Positions 7,567 through 15,951 of a stretch of DNA of 64,000 nt are shown here, piece after piece. Numbering within the stretch: the first letter of the stretch is position 1; each line of letters opens with the position of its first letter. A model generated the notes under the pieces. It saw only the letters and a program-made list of their open reading frames with translations, was not told the origin of the DNA and searched no databases. Location: positions 1 to 64,000 of the forward strand of contig NZ_JACXLD010000009.1 of assembly GCF_014705705.1 (NCBI RefSeq), given 5' to 3'. The position numbers and the translations under genes are program-made. Origin of the DNA: Spongiibacter pelagi. GTDB lineage: Bacteria; Pseudomonadota; Gammaproteobacteria; Pseudomonadales; Spongiibacteraceae.

Positions 7567-7593
7567 ATTCTAAAGTTTGTTCAGGTTGTTCCT

Positions 7594-8322
7594 ATGTTGA
7601 TTATTCCGGCAATTGATTTAAAAGATGGCGAGTGCGTACGCTTGCGTCAGGGCGAGATGGGCGATGCCACCGTATATGGTGCCGATCCGGTTGAGATGGC
7701 CGCCCGTTGGGTGAAACAGGGCGCTCGTCGCCTGCATTTGGTGGATTTAAATGGTGCCTTTGACGGTAAGCCGGTAAACGGCGAGGCGGTTATGGCGATC
7801 GCCAAGGCGTATCCCGATCTGCCGATTCAAATTGGCGGCGGCATTCGTTCTCTGCAAACTATTGAGCAGTATCTGGATGCGGGCGTGAACTACGTCATCA
7901 TCGGCACTAAGGCAGTGAAAGAGCCTGAGTTTGTGGCCGAGGCCTGCCGCGAATTTCCCGGTGCGGTGATTGTTGGGCTGGATGCTAAAAACGGCTTGGT
8001 GGCGACCGACGGCTGGGCAGAAGTTTCAGATATTCAGGCAACAGAGTTGGCCAAGCGCTTTGAGCAAGATGGCGTTAGCTCTATTGTTTACACGGATATT
8101 AGCCGCGACGGCATGATGCAGGGCGTGAATATTGAGGCGACGGTGGCCTTGGCGAAAGCGACCGGCATGCCAGTGATCGCTTCCGGCGGGGTGACCAATA
8201 TGGATGATATTCGCGTGCTGAAAGATGTCTCGGATGCTGGCATTCTCGGTGCAATTACCGGCCGTGCAATTTATGAGGGCGAATTGGATTTGCAGGAAGC
8301 GCAAGCTTTCTGTGACGCCTGA
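7594..8322 (+). CDS. hisA: ProFAR isomerase HisA
   Basis: A 242-aa (beta-alpha)8 barrel that isomerises the aminoaldose of ProFAR to the aminoketose PRFAR. Catalytic Asp8 is in IPAIDLKDG and the second acid in GLDAKNG near 130. Phosphate-binding motifs are IGGGIRS around 83 and ASGGVTN near 193. The length is standard. It precedes hisF by 11 bases in the same operon. Confidence 0.97.
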   Translation: MLIIPAIDLKDGECVRLRQGEMGDATVYGADPVEMAARWVKQGARRLHLVDLNGAFDGKPVNGEAVMAIAKAYPDLPIQIGGGIRSLQTIEQYLDAGVNYVIIGTKAVKEPEFVAEACREFPGAVIVGLDAKNGLVATDGWAEVSDIQATELAKRFEQDGVSSIVYTDISRDGMMQGVNIEATVALAKATGMPVIASGGVTNMDDIRVLKDVSDAGILGAITGRAIYEGELDLQEAQAFCDA

Positions 8323-8333
8323 GGTTTCTGCTA

Positions 8334-9107
8334 ATGGCTCTGGCAAAACGCATTATTCCCTGTCTCGATGTTGATAAAGGCCGCGTTGTCAAAGGCGTGA
8401 ACTTTGTGGGTATTCGCGATGCGGGTGACCCGGTTGAAGTCGCTAAGCGTTACAACGAGCAGGGTGCCGACGAGATCACCTTCCTCGATATTACTGCGAC
8501 CCACGAAGACCGGGCGACGACCGTACACACGGTTGAGCAAATTGCCGCCGAGGTTTTTATTCCGCTTACGGTGGGCGGTGGTATTCGCAAAATTGAAGAC
8601 ATTCGCACCATGCTTAATGCTGGAGCGGACAAGGTAGCTATTAATTCTGCGGCGATTCACAACCCCGAGTTTGTGCGTGAAGCGGCGGAGCGTTTTGGCT
8701 CGCAGTGCATTGTTATCGCCATTGATGCCAAACGTGTGGACGATGTGGATGGCCAGCCGCGCTGGGAAATCTTTACCCACGGCGGTCGCAAACCCACCGG
8801 CATTAATGCGGTGGAATGGGCGATTAAAATGGTGGACTTTGGCGCCGGTGAAGTCCTGCTGACCAGCATGGATGGCGATGGCACCAAGGCGGGTTACGAC
8901 CTGCTGCTGACCCACGCAATTTCAGATGCGGTGGCTGTGCCCGTAATTGCTTCGGGTGGTGTGGGCACATTGCAACATCTCGTGGATGGCGTGACGGAAG
9001 GCGGTGCCGATGCGGTATTGGCGGCGAGTATTTTTCACTTTGCCGAACATACTGTGCCAGAGGCAAAGGCCTATATGGCAGAGCGCGGCATAGAAGTCCG
9101 GCTCTGA
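8334..9107 (+). CDS. hisF: Imidazole glycerol phosphate synthase, cyclase subunit HisF
   Basis: A 257-aa barrel homologous to HisA. It cyclises PRFAR with ammonia from HisH to give imidazole glycerol phosphate and AICAR. Catalytic Asp12 sits in [14 protein letters not shown] and the second acid in IAIDAKRVD near 131. TVGGGIRK and ASGGVGT are the phosphate loops. It is the last gene of the operon. HisI/E, HisG and HisD are not nearby, so the his genes are split over several loci. Confidence 0.97.
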   Translation: MALAKRIIPCLDVDKGRVVKGVNFVGIRDAGDPVEVAKRYNEQGADEITFLDITATHEDRATTVHTVEQIAAEVFIPLTVGGGIRKIEDIRTMLNAGADKVAINSAAIHNPEFVREAAERFGSQCIVIAIDAKRVDDVDGQPRWEIFTHGGRKPTGINAVEWAIKMVDFGAGEVLLTSMDGDGTKAGYDLLLTHAISDAVAVPVIASGGVGTLQHLVDGVTEGGADAVLAASIFHFAEHTVPEAKAYMAERGIEVRL

Positions 9108-9116
9108 TCTCTCTCA

Positions 9117-9147
9117 GCTAACGAGAGAATGTTTGTCTCTCGTTAGC
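9117..9147. terminator. Hairpin shared by convergent hisF and ctpA
   Basis: GCTAACGAGAGA (9117-9128) pairs perfectly with TCTCTCGTTAGC (9136-9147): a 12-bp stem with a 7-nt loop. The ctpA stop codon lies in the right arm. T-runs are weak on both sides, so it may rely on stem strength or only protect the 3' ends. Confidence 0.6.
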
Positions 9148-10462
9148 GTTCTATCGCAGCGGCCGTTCCCGCCTGCGACATGATGTACATCCCTTTTAGC
9201 AAGTTCAGCGCTTCGTATAGCTGATTGTCGTTAGCGGCAATTTCGGCGTCGTCGTTTTCTACCGCATCGCGGCTTTTGCGATTGCTTTCATTCTCACCGT
9301 TATTCAAATGCCCGGCGAGATCGGCTTCGGTGATATTGCTGGAGCGCTCAAGGGTTTCTACTTTGGCGCGCTCCACAACTAGGTCGGGTTCGATTCCTAA
9401 AGCCTGAATAGAGCGACCGCTGGGGGTGTAGTAGCGAGCGGTAGTGAGTTTGATGGCGCTATCTTCAGAAAGGGGTAACACCGTTTGTACCGAACCTTTG
9501 CCGAAGCTGCGGGTGCCAAGAATAAGGGCGCGGCGATGATCTTGCAGCGCGCCGGCAACAATCTCAGAGGCGGATGCGGAGCCGCCGTTGATTAATACCA
9601 CCATGGGAGTTTTATCCGCAGGTCGCTCGGCGTTGGCTTCGTATCGGCTGTAAGAATTAGGTAGGCGGCCTTGGGTATACACAATCAGGCCGGAGTCTAG
9701 AAATTCATCAACGACCTGAACAGACGCTTGCAGCAAGCCGCCGGGGTTGTTGCGCAAATCTAGTACGACGCCTTTTAGGGGCTCTGGATAGGCTTTAAGT
9801 TTTTGTAGCTCACGGCGTAAGTCTGCGCCGGTTCGACTTTGAAATTGGGCAATGCGCAGATAGCCATAGCCGGGTTGAATCATATTGCCGCGTACACTGG
9901 CCACGCTGACAATATCGCGAATGAGATTTAGCTCAAATGGCGTGCCGCCGTCGCGTAAAACAGTAATGGCGATTTTGCTGCCCTTAGGGCCGCGCATCAG
10001 GCCAACCGCTTGCTGCAAGGTCATGCCTTTAATGGGGGTGTTATCAATTTGAATAATCAGGTCGCCACTTTTCAGGCCGGCGCGTTGAGCGGGGGTGTCG
10101 TCGATAGGGGCGATGACTTTGACAAAGCCATTCTCCATGCCGACTTCTATGCCAAGGCCGCCAAATTCGCCACTGGTGTGAGTTTGCAGATCTTCGTAAG
10201 AGCTTTTGTCTAGATAATCGGAATGGGGGTCGAGTCCGGTGAGCATGCCGCGTATGGCATTTTCCAGCAGAACTTCGTCGGTTACTTCTTCTACATAGGC
10301 AGAACGAATTTGATTAAACACATCGGCAAAGTTGCGCAGCGACTGCATGGGCAGTGGTGCTTCTGGCTCTGGGGCTTTAGGTGGCGACTCGGCCAGTGCG
10401 GCAGTGCTTAATAAAAGGCAGCCGCAAAAAATAGCGGTGTGGCGGTAAAAACGAGTCAGCAT
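9143..10462 (-). CDS. ctpA: Carboxy-terminal processing protease (S41 family)
   Basis: A periplasmic serine protease of 439 aa from the chosen start. It has a signal peptide (residues 1-24, ending STAALA), a PDZ domain (about 100-180, with GGLGIEV and the GLKSGDLI loop) and the S41 protease domain. The Ser-Lys dyad is Ser297 (GGSASASEI) and Lys322 (FGKGSVQT). The frame runs 20 codons further upstream, but that part overlaps envC and lacks signal-peptide character, so Met at 10462 was preferred. It follows envC, as in pseudomonads, suggesting a joint role in cell-wall turnover. Confidence 0.92.
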   Translation of the reverse strand: MLTRFYRHTAIFCGCLLLSTAALAESPPKAPEPEAPLPMQSLRNFADVFNQIRSAYVEEVTDEVLLENAIRGMLTGLDPHSDYLDKSSYEDLQTHTSGEFGGLGIEVGMENGFVKVIAPIDDTPAQRAGLKSGDLIIQIDNTPIKGMTLQQAVGLMRGPKGSKIAITVLRDGGTPFELNLIRDIVSVASVRGNMIQPGYGYLRIAQFQSRTGADLRRELQKLKAYPEPLKGVVLDLRNNPGGLLQASVQVVDEFLDSGLIVYTQGRLPNSYSRYEANAERPADKTPMVVLINGGSASASEIVAGALQDHRRALILGTRSFGKGSVQTVLPLSEDSAIKLTTARYYTPSGRSIQALGIEPDLVVERAKVETLERSSNITEADLAGHLNNGENESNRKSRDAVENDDAEIAANDNQLYEALNLLKGMYIMSQAGTAAAIER

Positions 10463-10509
10463 AGTTTTAAAGCTCTGGTGGTGACCCTTCAGATTGTAGC
10501 TTGCGATGG

Positions 10510-11670
10510 CTAGCGACACCAACGGTAAGGGTTAGTGGGTTTGCCTTTATGTCTTATTTCAAAATACAGGCCATTTTGCTGGCGGCCACCGCTGTTACCT
10601 ACCGTGGCGATGGCTTCGCCGGCTTTCACCCATTCTCCCTCGCCGCGCAGCAGGCTTTGATTGTGGGCATAGAGGCTGAGGTACTCTCCGCCATGATCCA
10701 GTATCAGTAGCAGGCCTGAGCCGCGCAGCCAGTCGGCGTAGACCACTCGGCCATTGTGAATTGCTTTAACGGTATCGCCTTCTTGGGCGGCGATTTGAAC
10801 GCCCTGCCATTTCACGGCGCTGCCCTGACGCGGCGCGCCATAATTATTAAGGCGCTTGCCGGCAGCGGGCCACGCCATTTTTCCGCGCATTTTGGCGAAG
10901 GGTAGATAGCTTTCTGGAATGATGATTTCGGTAATTTCTTCGGTCAGCGCTTTGAGTACGCCTTCTAATTCTTGGCGCTGACGATCTAGGTCTGAGAGCG
11001 AGTCTTTTTGGTTGGCGAGTTTGCTGTCTAGTTGAGCGACAATATTGGCGCGGTCAGATTTTTTGGCGTTGAGTTGTTGTTCTTGTTTATCCAGTGCGGT
11101 TTTTTGTGCGGCCAGTTCTAGCGTGGCGCTATTAACCTTGGGAATCAGTTCTTGAATTTCAACTAATGTCTGCCGGTAGTTTTCTAGCTGCTGACGACGG
11201 GCCTTATTAAAGTAGTCGTAGTAGCCCATCATGCGCGAAACGGCATTGGGATCTTGTTGGTTAAGCAGCATTTTTAGCTGGCTTTCATTGCCCAGCATAT
11301 AGGCGCTGCGCAATTGCTTGGCGATCAGCGCTTTCTGATTTTGTTGCTGGATGTTGAGTTCGCGTTGGCGGTTTTCCAGTTGCTGTAATTTGCTTTGCTG
11401 GCCTCGGTAGCTGGCTTCAATTTGGCGTTGTTCGCGAGCGAGCTTGCCTATTTCGCGTTCTACTTCTTGTAGCGATTGCTGAGCATTGTCGCGCTGACTC
11501 AAGGTGCCGGTGATGGTGTTCTTTAATTTTCGAATTTGGTCGAGCAGGCGGCTGAGTTGTTGCTCACTCTGCTGCTGGTCTTGGGCCTGGGCTTGGGTTG
11601 AAACTAGCGGAGAAATTACGGCACAGGTGAGTAATAAAACCCGTGCCGTCAACTGTGCCCAGGGCGACAT
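10510..11670 (-). CDS. envC: EnvC-like murein hydrolase activator
   Basis: A 386-aa periplasmic protein with a signal peptide (cleaved near AQAQA, residue 29), a long coiled coil at about 32-245 rich in Gln, Glu, Leu and Arg, and a C-terminal LytM/M23 domain at about 270-386. The metal-ligand positions look degenerate: NNYGAP where active enzymes have an HxxxD motif, and FEIRHKG at the end. EnvC proteins activate amidases AmiA/B at the septum rather than cutting murein, which agrees with this. It lies 12 bases after gpmI and before ctpA, giving gpmI-envC-ctpA. Confidence 0.92.
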   Translation of the reverse strand: MSPWAQLTARVLLLTCAVISPLVSTQAQAQDQQQSEQQLSRLLDQIRKLKNTITGTLSQRDNAQQSLQEVEREIGKLAREQRQIEASYRGQQSKLQQLENRQRELNIQQQNQKALIAKQLRSAYMLGNESQLKMLLNQQDPNAVSRMMGYYDYFNKARRQQLENYRQTLVEIQELIPKVNSATLELAAQKTALDKQEQQLNAKKSDRANIVAQLDSKLANQKDSLSDLDRQRQELEGVLKALTEEITEIIIPESYLPFAKMRGKMAWPAAGKRLNNYGAPRQGSAVKWQGVQIAAQEGDTVKAIHNGRVVYADWLRGSGLLLILDHGGEYLSLYAHNQSLLRGEGEWVKAGEAIATVGNSGGRQQNGLYFEIRHKGKPTNPYRWCR

Positions 11671-11682
11671 CTCGCTGCTGCC

Positions 11683-13239
11683 TTAGCGGGGAAGCAGCAA
11701 GTTGTGGCCAGTCATTTCTGCAGGTTGTTCGATATTTAAAAGACCAAGCAGAGTGGGGGCGATATCGCAGAGGCGACCGCCTTTGGGGTCGAGTTGCAGG
11801 GGCTTGTCGCCCACATAAAACAAGGGCACCAGTTCGGTAGTGTGCTGGGTGTGTGGTTGCAGGGCATCGTAATCCTGCATTTGCTCACAGTTACCGTGGT
11901 CGGCAGTGATCAAGCATTGGCCACCCACTTCGCGCACGGCGGCGCAGACTTTTTCAAGTGCACTGTCCAGTGCCTCTACCGCTTTTACGGCCGCCTCAAA
12001 AACGCCGGTATGTCCAACCATATCGCCATTGGCGTAGTTGCAGATAATGGCGTCGTAGTTACCGCTCTTAATGGCGGCAACCAGTTCTTCGGTCACTTCC
12101 GGTGCGCTCATCTCGGGCTTGAGATCATAAGTTGCGACATCGGGAGACTTGATCAGTTTGCGATCTTCGCCTTGGTATAGCGCCTCGCGGCCGCCACTAA
12201 AGAAGAAAGTGACGTGGGCATATTTTTCAGTTTCGGCAATACGCAGTTGCGTTCGGCCAGCGCTTTCCAGCACTTCACCAAAGCTGTTGGCAATATTGTC
12301 TGGCGGGAATGCCACGGGGCCATCCAGATCGTCGGCGTACTGGCTGGTCATTACGTAGCCGCCTAAATTCAGCATGGGGCCGCGCTCAAAACCATCAAAG
12401 TTTTTGTCGATAAAGGCATAGCTGAGTTCGCGGGCGCGGTCGGCGCGGAAGTTCATAAAGATAACGGCATCGCCATCGGCAATACGGGCATCTTCTTGTG
12501 TGGCCGTTTGAATAATGCTGGGAGCAACAAATTCATCGTTCTCGTCGCGGGCATAAGCCGCATTGAGAGCATCTACAGAAGAGTCGTAGCGGTACTCGGC
12601 CTTGCTCTCGGTCAGCAGGCGATACGCTTTTTCTACGCGATCCCAGCGCTGGTCGCGATCCATCGCGAAATAACGGCCCACAACAGAGGCGGTGCGACCT
12701 ACGCCAAGTTCGGCGAACTTAGCATCGGCACGCTCTAGTGAAGATTGTGCGCTGCGCGGCGGCGTGTCGCGGCCATCTAAAAAGGCGTGCAAATAAATTT
12801 TGTTGGCGCCGCGTTTGGCGGCCAGTTCCATCATCGCAAACAGATGTTGCTCGTGGCTGTGCACGCCGCCTGGAGACAGTAGGCCCATAATGTGAATGGC
12901 CTTGCCATTCTCGATCGCTTTGTCGACGCTTTCGGTATAGGCGGGATTATTAAAGAAGTCGCCATCGGCAATCGCTTTATCAATGCGGGTAATGCTTTGA
13001 TAAACAATGCGCCCTGAGCCTAAGCTCATATGGCCCACTTCAGAATTGCCCATTTGCCCGTCGGGCAGGCCGACATCAAGCCCAGAACCGGAAATCAGCG
13101 TGTGGGGAACGGACTGCCACAGTTGATCTAAGTACGGGGTGTTGGCGTGGTAAATCGCATTGTCTTCGGGGGCTTCGCGGTAACCGAAACCATCCAGAAT
13201 AATCAGTACAACCGGTTTTTTGGGCGCTGGGGTGGTCAT
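11683..13239 (-). CDS. gpmI: 2,3-bisphosphoglycerate-independent phosphoglycerate mutase
   Basis: A 518-aa Mn-dependent enzyme interconverting 3- and 2-phosphoglycerate in glycolysis. The alkaline-phosphatase-like fold shows the first metal site DGFGYRE (Asp16) and the phosphoserine loop MGNSEVGH (Ser66). Later motifs include DGRDTPP and the metal site TADHGNCE. The open frame extends 74 codons further upstream into the divergent yibN gene, without homology; Met at 13239 ([10 protein letters not shown]) is the expected start. It heads gpmI-envC-ctpA, as in E. coli where gpmM precedes envC. Confidence 0.97.
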   Translation of the reverse strand: MTTPAPKKPVVLIILDGFGYREAPEDNAIYHANTPYLDQLWQSVPHTLISGSGLDVGLPDGQMGNSEVGHMSLGSGRIVYQSITRIDKAIADGDFFNNPAYTESVDKAIENGKAIHIMGLLSPGGVHSHEQHLFAMMELAAKRGANKIYLHAFLDGRDTPPRSAQSSLERADAKFAELGVGRTASVVGRYFAMDRDQRWDRVEKAYRLLTESKAEYRYDSSVDALNAAYARDENDEFVAPSIIQTATQEDARIADGDAVIFMNFRADRARELSYAFIDKNFDGFERGPMLNLGGYVMTSQYADDLDGPVAFPPDNIANSFGEVLESAGRTQLRIAETEKYAHVTFFFSGGREALYQGEDRKLIKSPDVATYDLKPEMSAPEVTEELVAAIKSGNYDAIICNYANGDMVGHTGVFEAAVKAVEALDSALEKVCAAVREVGGQCLITADHGNCEQMQDYDALQPHTQHTTELVPLFYVGDKPLQLDPKGGRLCDIAPTLLGLLNIEQPAEMTGHNLLLPR

Positions 13240-13326
13240 GAGCGTGTCAAATCTGTATTGCGAATTAAAGCCACATTGTAACGACTCCGGGCCGCGTAAA
13301 CCATGCGAGGGAGTGTGAGAATTGTG

Positions 13327-13332
13327 TATACT
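13327..13332 (+). promoter_or_regulatory. Probable yibN -10 box
   Basis: TATACT lies 46 bases before the yibN ATG in the 138-bp divergent gap with gpmI. No good -35 is visible. SD-like GAGAG occurs just before the ATG. Confidence 0.35.
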
Positions 13333-13377
13333 TCGCCCCTTTAAATACAGCCGCCTCGCGGAGTTTAGAGAGACTTC

Positions 13378-13791
13378 ATGGAAAAATTGATCTTGTTTCT
13401 GGCCGAACAGTGGATGCTGGTCGGTGGTTTGTTGTCCTGTATTTTCCTGCTTAGCTACCACGATTCCCGTAAGTCGGGCCGCTCATTGACCCCACAGCAG
13501 GTGGTTAATCTGGTTAATGGTGAGGGTGCTTTGTTGTTGGATCTTCGCGATAAGGCGGAGTTTGGCAAAGGCCATATTCTGGATTCAAAGAATCTTCCGC
13601 TGGCTAAACTGGACGATGAATTGGAACGTGTAGCCGCAGATAAATCCAAGCCGGTGGTGCTGGTTTGTAAGCTGGGCCAATCGGCGGGAACTGCTGGCAA
13701 GAAAATGACTGCCAAGGGTTATCAGCAGGTGTACCGTATGAAAGGCGGTATCAGCGAGTGGCAGGCAATGAAAATGCCGCTGGTTAAATAA
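13378..13791 (+). CDS. yibN: Membrane-anchored rhodanese-like protein (YibN)
   Basis: A 137-aa protein with one N-terminal membrane segment (residues 9-26) and a cytoplasmic rhodanese domain. Cys97 in LVCKLGQSA is the expected persulfide-carrying residue; the CH2A region [10 protein letters not shown] is at 53-62. The sulfur acceptor is unknown. It is followed by grxC and secB, the same order as E. coli yibN-grxC-secB, and diverges from gpmI. The symbol rests on this synteny and the domain layout. Confidence 0.85.
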   Translation: MEKLILFLAEQWMLVGGLLSCIFLLSYHDSRKSGRSLTPQQVVNLVNGEGALLLDLRDKAEFGKGHILDSKNLPLAKLDDELERVAADKSKPVVLVCKLGQSAGTAGKKMTAKGYQQVYRMKGGISEWQAMKMPLVK

Positions 13792-13819
13792 TCTAATTTC
13801 ATTTCGGTGCTTGAAAACC

Positions 13820-14080
13820 ATGGCCAAGGTCACCATATACACCACACGCTTTTGCCCATATTGCATTCGTGCAAAACAATTGTTGGGCAGTAAGGGCGCG
13901 GATTACGAAGAAATTCCTGTGGATGGCCGGCGCGATATGCGTCAGCAATTGCTTGAGCGCACCGGACAAAGCACAGTGCCGCAAATCTGGATTGGTGACT
14001 CTCACGTGGGTGGTTGCGACGATTTGTTTACGCTAGAGCGGCACGGCGCGTTGGATGGCATGCTCCAGCGCGAACGGTAA
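13820..14080 (+). CDS. grxC: Glutaredoxin 3
   Basis: An 86-aa dithiol glutaredoxin with active site CPYC (Cys12, Cys15), the cis-proline motif TVPQIWIG and the glutathione-binding GGCDD. It reduces disulfides and glutathionylated proteins in the cytoplasm. ATG 13820 was chosen over an in-frame TTG three codons upstream; neither has a strong ribosome site. It lies 28 bases after yibN and 43 before secB. Confidence 0.95.
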   Translation: MAKVTIYTTRFCPYCIRAKQLLGSKGADYEEIPVDGRRDMRQQLLERTGQSTVPQIWIGDSHVGGCDDLFTLERHGALDGMLQRER

Positions 14081-14123
14081 TCCAGCCCGTTAAAACAAAT
14101 ATCGACTATTACGGAGAGTAACC

Positions 14124-14624
14124 ATGGCTGAGCAAAACAGCGATCAAGAACAAGGCGCCGCAGCGCAAGAAAAACCAGCGGCGACGTTTGCCCTGCAGCG
14201 TATCTATATTAAAGACGCTTCCTTTGAATCGCCCGCCAGTCCTGTGGTGTTCACCAAGGCGTGGAAGCCAAAAATTCAAGTCGACCTGAATACTCGCAGC
14301 CAGCCTGTTGCTGAGAAAAATTTTGAGGTGACGCTCACTGTAACCATCACCGCTAAACTGGAAGATCAGGAAGAGACGGCGTTTCTGGTCGAAATTCAGC
14401 AGGGCGGTCTGTTCCTGATTGATGGTGTTGAGGGCGAGCAACTGCGCCAACTGCTGGGCATTGCCTGTCCCAATATGTTGTTCCCTTATATTCGCGAAGC
14501 CGTGGATGCGTTGGTTGTGAAGGGTGGTTTCCCCGCTCTGGCACTGCAGCCGGTCAACTTCGAAGGCCTGTACCGTCAGGCGCAGCAAGAAGCAGCCAAG
14601 CAGGCTGCAGCCACCACGCATTAA
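14124..14624 (+). CDS. secB: Protein-export chaperone SecB
   Basis: A 166-aa homotetrameric chaperone that keeps preproteins unfolded and delivers them to SecA. The family core is clear: FALQRIYIKDASFESP (20-35), then FLVEIQQGGLF and CPNMLFPYIREAVDALV. The N-terminal 18 residues are Gln/Ala-rich and the tail is Ala/Gln-rich, both usual variable ends. GGAGA precedes the ATG. It is followed by a GC-rich hairpin before trmL. Confidence 0.97.
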   Translation: MAEQNSDQEQGAAAQEKPAATFALQRIYIKDASFESPASPVVFTKAWKPKIQVDLNTRSQPVAEKNFEVTLTVTITAKLEDQEETAFLVEIQQGGLFLIDGVEGEQLRQLLGIACPNMLFPYIREAVDALVVKGGFPALALQPVNFEGLYRQAQQEAAKQAAATTH

Positions 14625-14631
14625 TTAAGGC

Positions 14632-14660
14632 GGGGGCGCTCGCCCCCATTATTCCTTGTT
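14632..14660 (+). terminator. GC-rich hairpin between secB and trmL
   Basis: GGGGGCG (14632-14638) and CGCCCCC (14641-14647) form a tight hairpin followed by T-rich ATTATTCCTTGTTT. It ends the secB transcript at least partly. The TTG start of trmL lies within the T-rich tail, leaving no separate Shine-Dalgarno sequence. Confidence 0.55.
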
Positions 14661-15117
14661 TCATATTGCCCTTCATGAGCCATGTATTGCGCCCAATACC
14701 GGAAACATTATTCGGTTAGTGGCAAATAATGGCTGTCATCTGCACCTGATTGAACCGCTGGGTTTTGATCTGGAAGAGAAAAAATTGCGTCGCGCTGGTT
14801 TGGATTATAGCGATATGGCGCGGGTGACGATCCATCCTAATTACGATGCCTTTTTAGCAGCGTTGCCCGAGGGAGCTCGCATTTTTGCCTTAACCACCAA
14901 AGGGACTCGCAGTTACAGCGATGTGAGTTATCAGGCTGGAGATGTGCTGTTGTTTGGCTCAGAAACGGCGGGATTGCCGGCGGAAATTCGTGAGTCACTT
15001 GGGGTGGATCACTGCCTGCGCATCCCGATGATGCCGGGGGCGCGCAGTATGAATTTGTCGAATGCGGTTGCGCTGGTGAGCTATGAGGCGTGGCGGCAGC
15101 AGGGATTTGTTGGGTGA
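14656..15117 (+). CDS. trmL: tRNA (cytidine/uridine-2'-O-)-methyltransferase TrmL
   Basis: A 153-aa SPOUT methyltransferase that modifies the wobble base of leucine tRNAs. Motifs are PNTGNIIRL (13-21), [20 protein letters not shown] and the knot motif [12 protein letters not shown] near 130. Alignment with the E. coli N-terminus places the start at TTG 14656. No ATG exists upstream in frame, and the sequence before it is the secB hairpin. Translation initiation must therefore be unusual or coupled. The product ends in [11 protein letters not shown], normal for the family. Confidence 0.92.
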   Translation: MFHIALHEPCIAPNTGNIIRLVANNGCHLHLIEPLGFDLEEKKLRRAGLDYSDMARVTIHPNYDAFLAALPEGARIFALTTKGTRSYSDVSYQAGDVLLFGSETAGLPAEIRESLGVDHCLRIPMMPGARSMNLSNAVALVSYEAWRQQGFVG

Positions 15118-15138
15118 GTATCGCTTAGTGCTGGGCGT

Positions 15139-15492
15139 TTACCCCGCTGCGCTTTGGGGTGGTTCGTCGTTGCCGTTGCGAGTACTTAGATCTTCGCCTC
15201 TTGCGTCAGCCGCTTTCTTGCGTAGTAGATCTTTTTTCTCCGCATCGACAAAGCGCTGCAACACCTGCTTGATAAGCGGCTGATAACCTATGCCGTTAAT
15301 GTCGGCAATCATCTTGAGTTCTTCCAGCAGGCTTTTCTGAAAGCGGATGCTGATCATCTGCATGCCTAAGCTGTCATTCAGAGCTTTTTTAGCTGATTTA
15401 TCCGTGCTGGGTTTGGCGTATTTTTCGTCAGCGCCAAGGATGCGTGATTCCCAATTTTCTGTTGTGCCGGCAATTTTCTTTGTGTTCGTCAT
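15139..15492 (-). CDS. Antitoxin of a BrnTA-like toxin-antitoxin pair
   Basis: A 117-aa basic protein. The open frame runs 67 codons further upstream, across the toxin gene, but Met at 15492 has a good GAGGG ribosome site. Residues from about 44 (MQMISIRFQKSLLEELK) look like a beta strand plus two helices of a CopG/BrnA-type ribbon-helix-helix DNA-binding domain, followed by IGYQPLIKQVLQRF. Such antitoxins neutralise the partner and repress their own promoter. It follows the toxin gene by 25 bases; toxin-first order is typical of BrnTA. Family assignment is from pattern only. Confidence 0.65.
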   Translation of the reverse strand: MTNTKKIAGTTENWESRILGADEKYAKPSTDKSAKKALNDSLGMQMISIRFQKSLLEELKMIADINGIGYQPLIKQVLQRFVDAEKKDLLRKKAADARGEDLSTRNGNDEPPQSAAG

Positions 15493-15517
15493 TGTATTTC
15501 CCTCAGGGTGTAAGCCG

Positions 15518-15802
15518 TTACTGTGCTTTGTTTTTATAAATACTGATCTCGGTGCTGTTCGCCGGGTAGGCGGTTTTGAGGAAAAAGTCACCGTCTTTAA
15601 AAACAAAAACGACTTTAAGTTTTCGGCCTTGATCGGTCTCGGCAATAAACCATTGGCTGGGTGGGTCGGTTTGATGTTCCTCTCTGGAATCAATCAAAAA
15701 CTCGCCGTTAATATTGGAAAAACACTGTAGAACTTCGGTTTTGGTGACGCAGTGCTTGTCCTTAAGCTTTGCCATGATCTTTGTTGAGATCACCAATGCC
15801 AT
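15518..15802 (-). CDS. Putative toxin of a BrnTA-like pair
   Basis: A 94-aa protein of a family often labelled, doubtfully, ADP-ribosyl-(dinitrogen reductase) hydrolase and commonly found before a CopG/BrnA-type antitoxin gene. Visible features are VTKTEVLQCF, then TDPPSQWFIAETDQGRKLKVVF (residues about 46-67) and TAYPAN. The overall plan of short helix plus beta sheet resembles BrnT/RelE-fold RNases. It has a strong AAGGAG ribosome site. RNase activity is inferred, not shown. It lacks any relation to dinitrogenase genes here. Confidence 0.6.
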   Translation of the reverse strand: MALVISTKIMAKLKDKHCVTKTEVLQCFSNINGEFLIDSREEHQTDPPSQWFIAETDQGRKLKVVFVFKDGDFFLKTAYPANSTEISIYKNKAQ

Positions 15803-15820
15803 TAGGCTTCTCCTTGCCTT

Positions 15821-15930
15821 TTTTGTATATACGAATAATCCGTATTCGGCGGGGAGATTAGGCTATTGGTGGGGTTTTATCAAGAAAACTGCAGTGGAAT
15901 GTTAATTTTATTGAATATATTTGTATATAC
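15821..15930 (-). promoter_or_regulatory. Two TTTGTATATAC boxes upstream of the toxin-antitoxin genes
   Basis: TTTGTATATAC occurs at 15822-15832 and 15920-15930, each holding the palindrome GTATATAC. Next to the first lies a CGAATA/TATTCG inverted repeat (about 15832-15849). The boxes sit in the AT-rich gap between the toxin start and ntrC and are candidate operators for the antitoxin. Confidence 0.4.
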
Positions 15931-15951
15931 ATTGACTGTGTCTGGCGAGGA

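Noticed and set aside
13240-13461. 74-codon N-terminal extension of gpmI
   Set aside because: Overlaps the divergent yibN gene and promoter; family proteins start at 13239.
15143-15172. ACCCCGC...GGGGT hairpin near the antitoxin end as a terminator for trmL
   Set aside because: It lies within antitoxin codons, its loop is long and no T-run follows.
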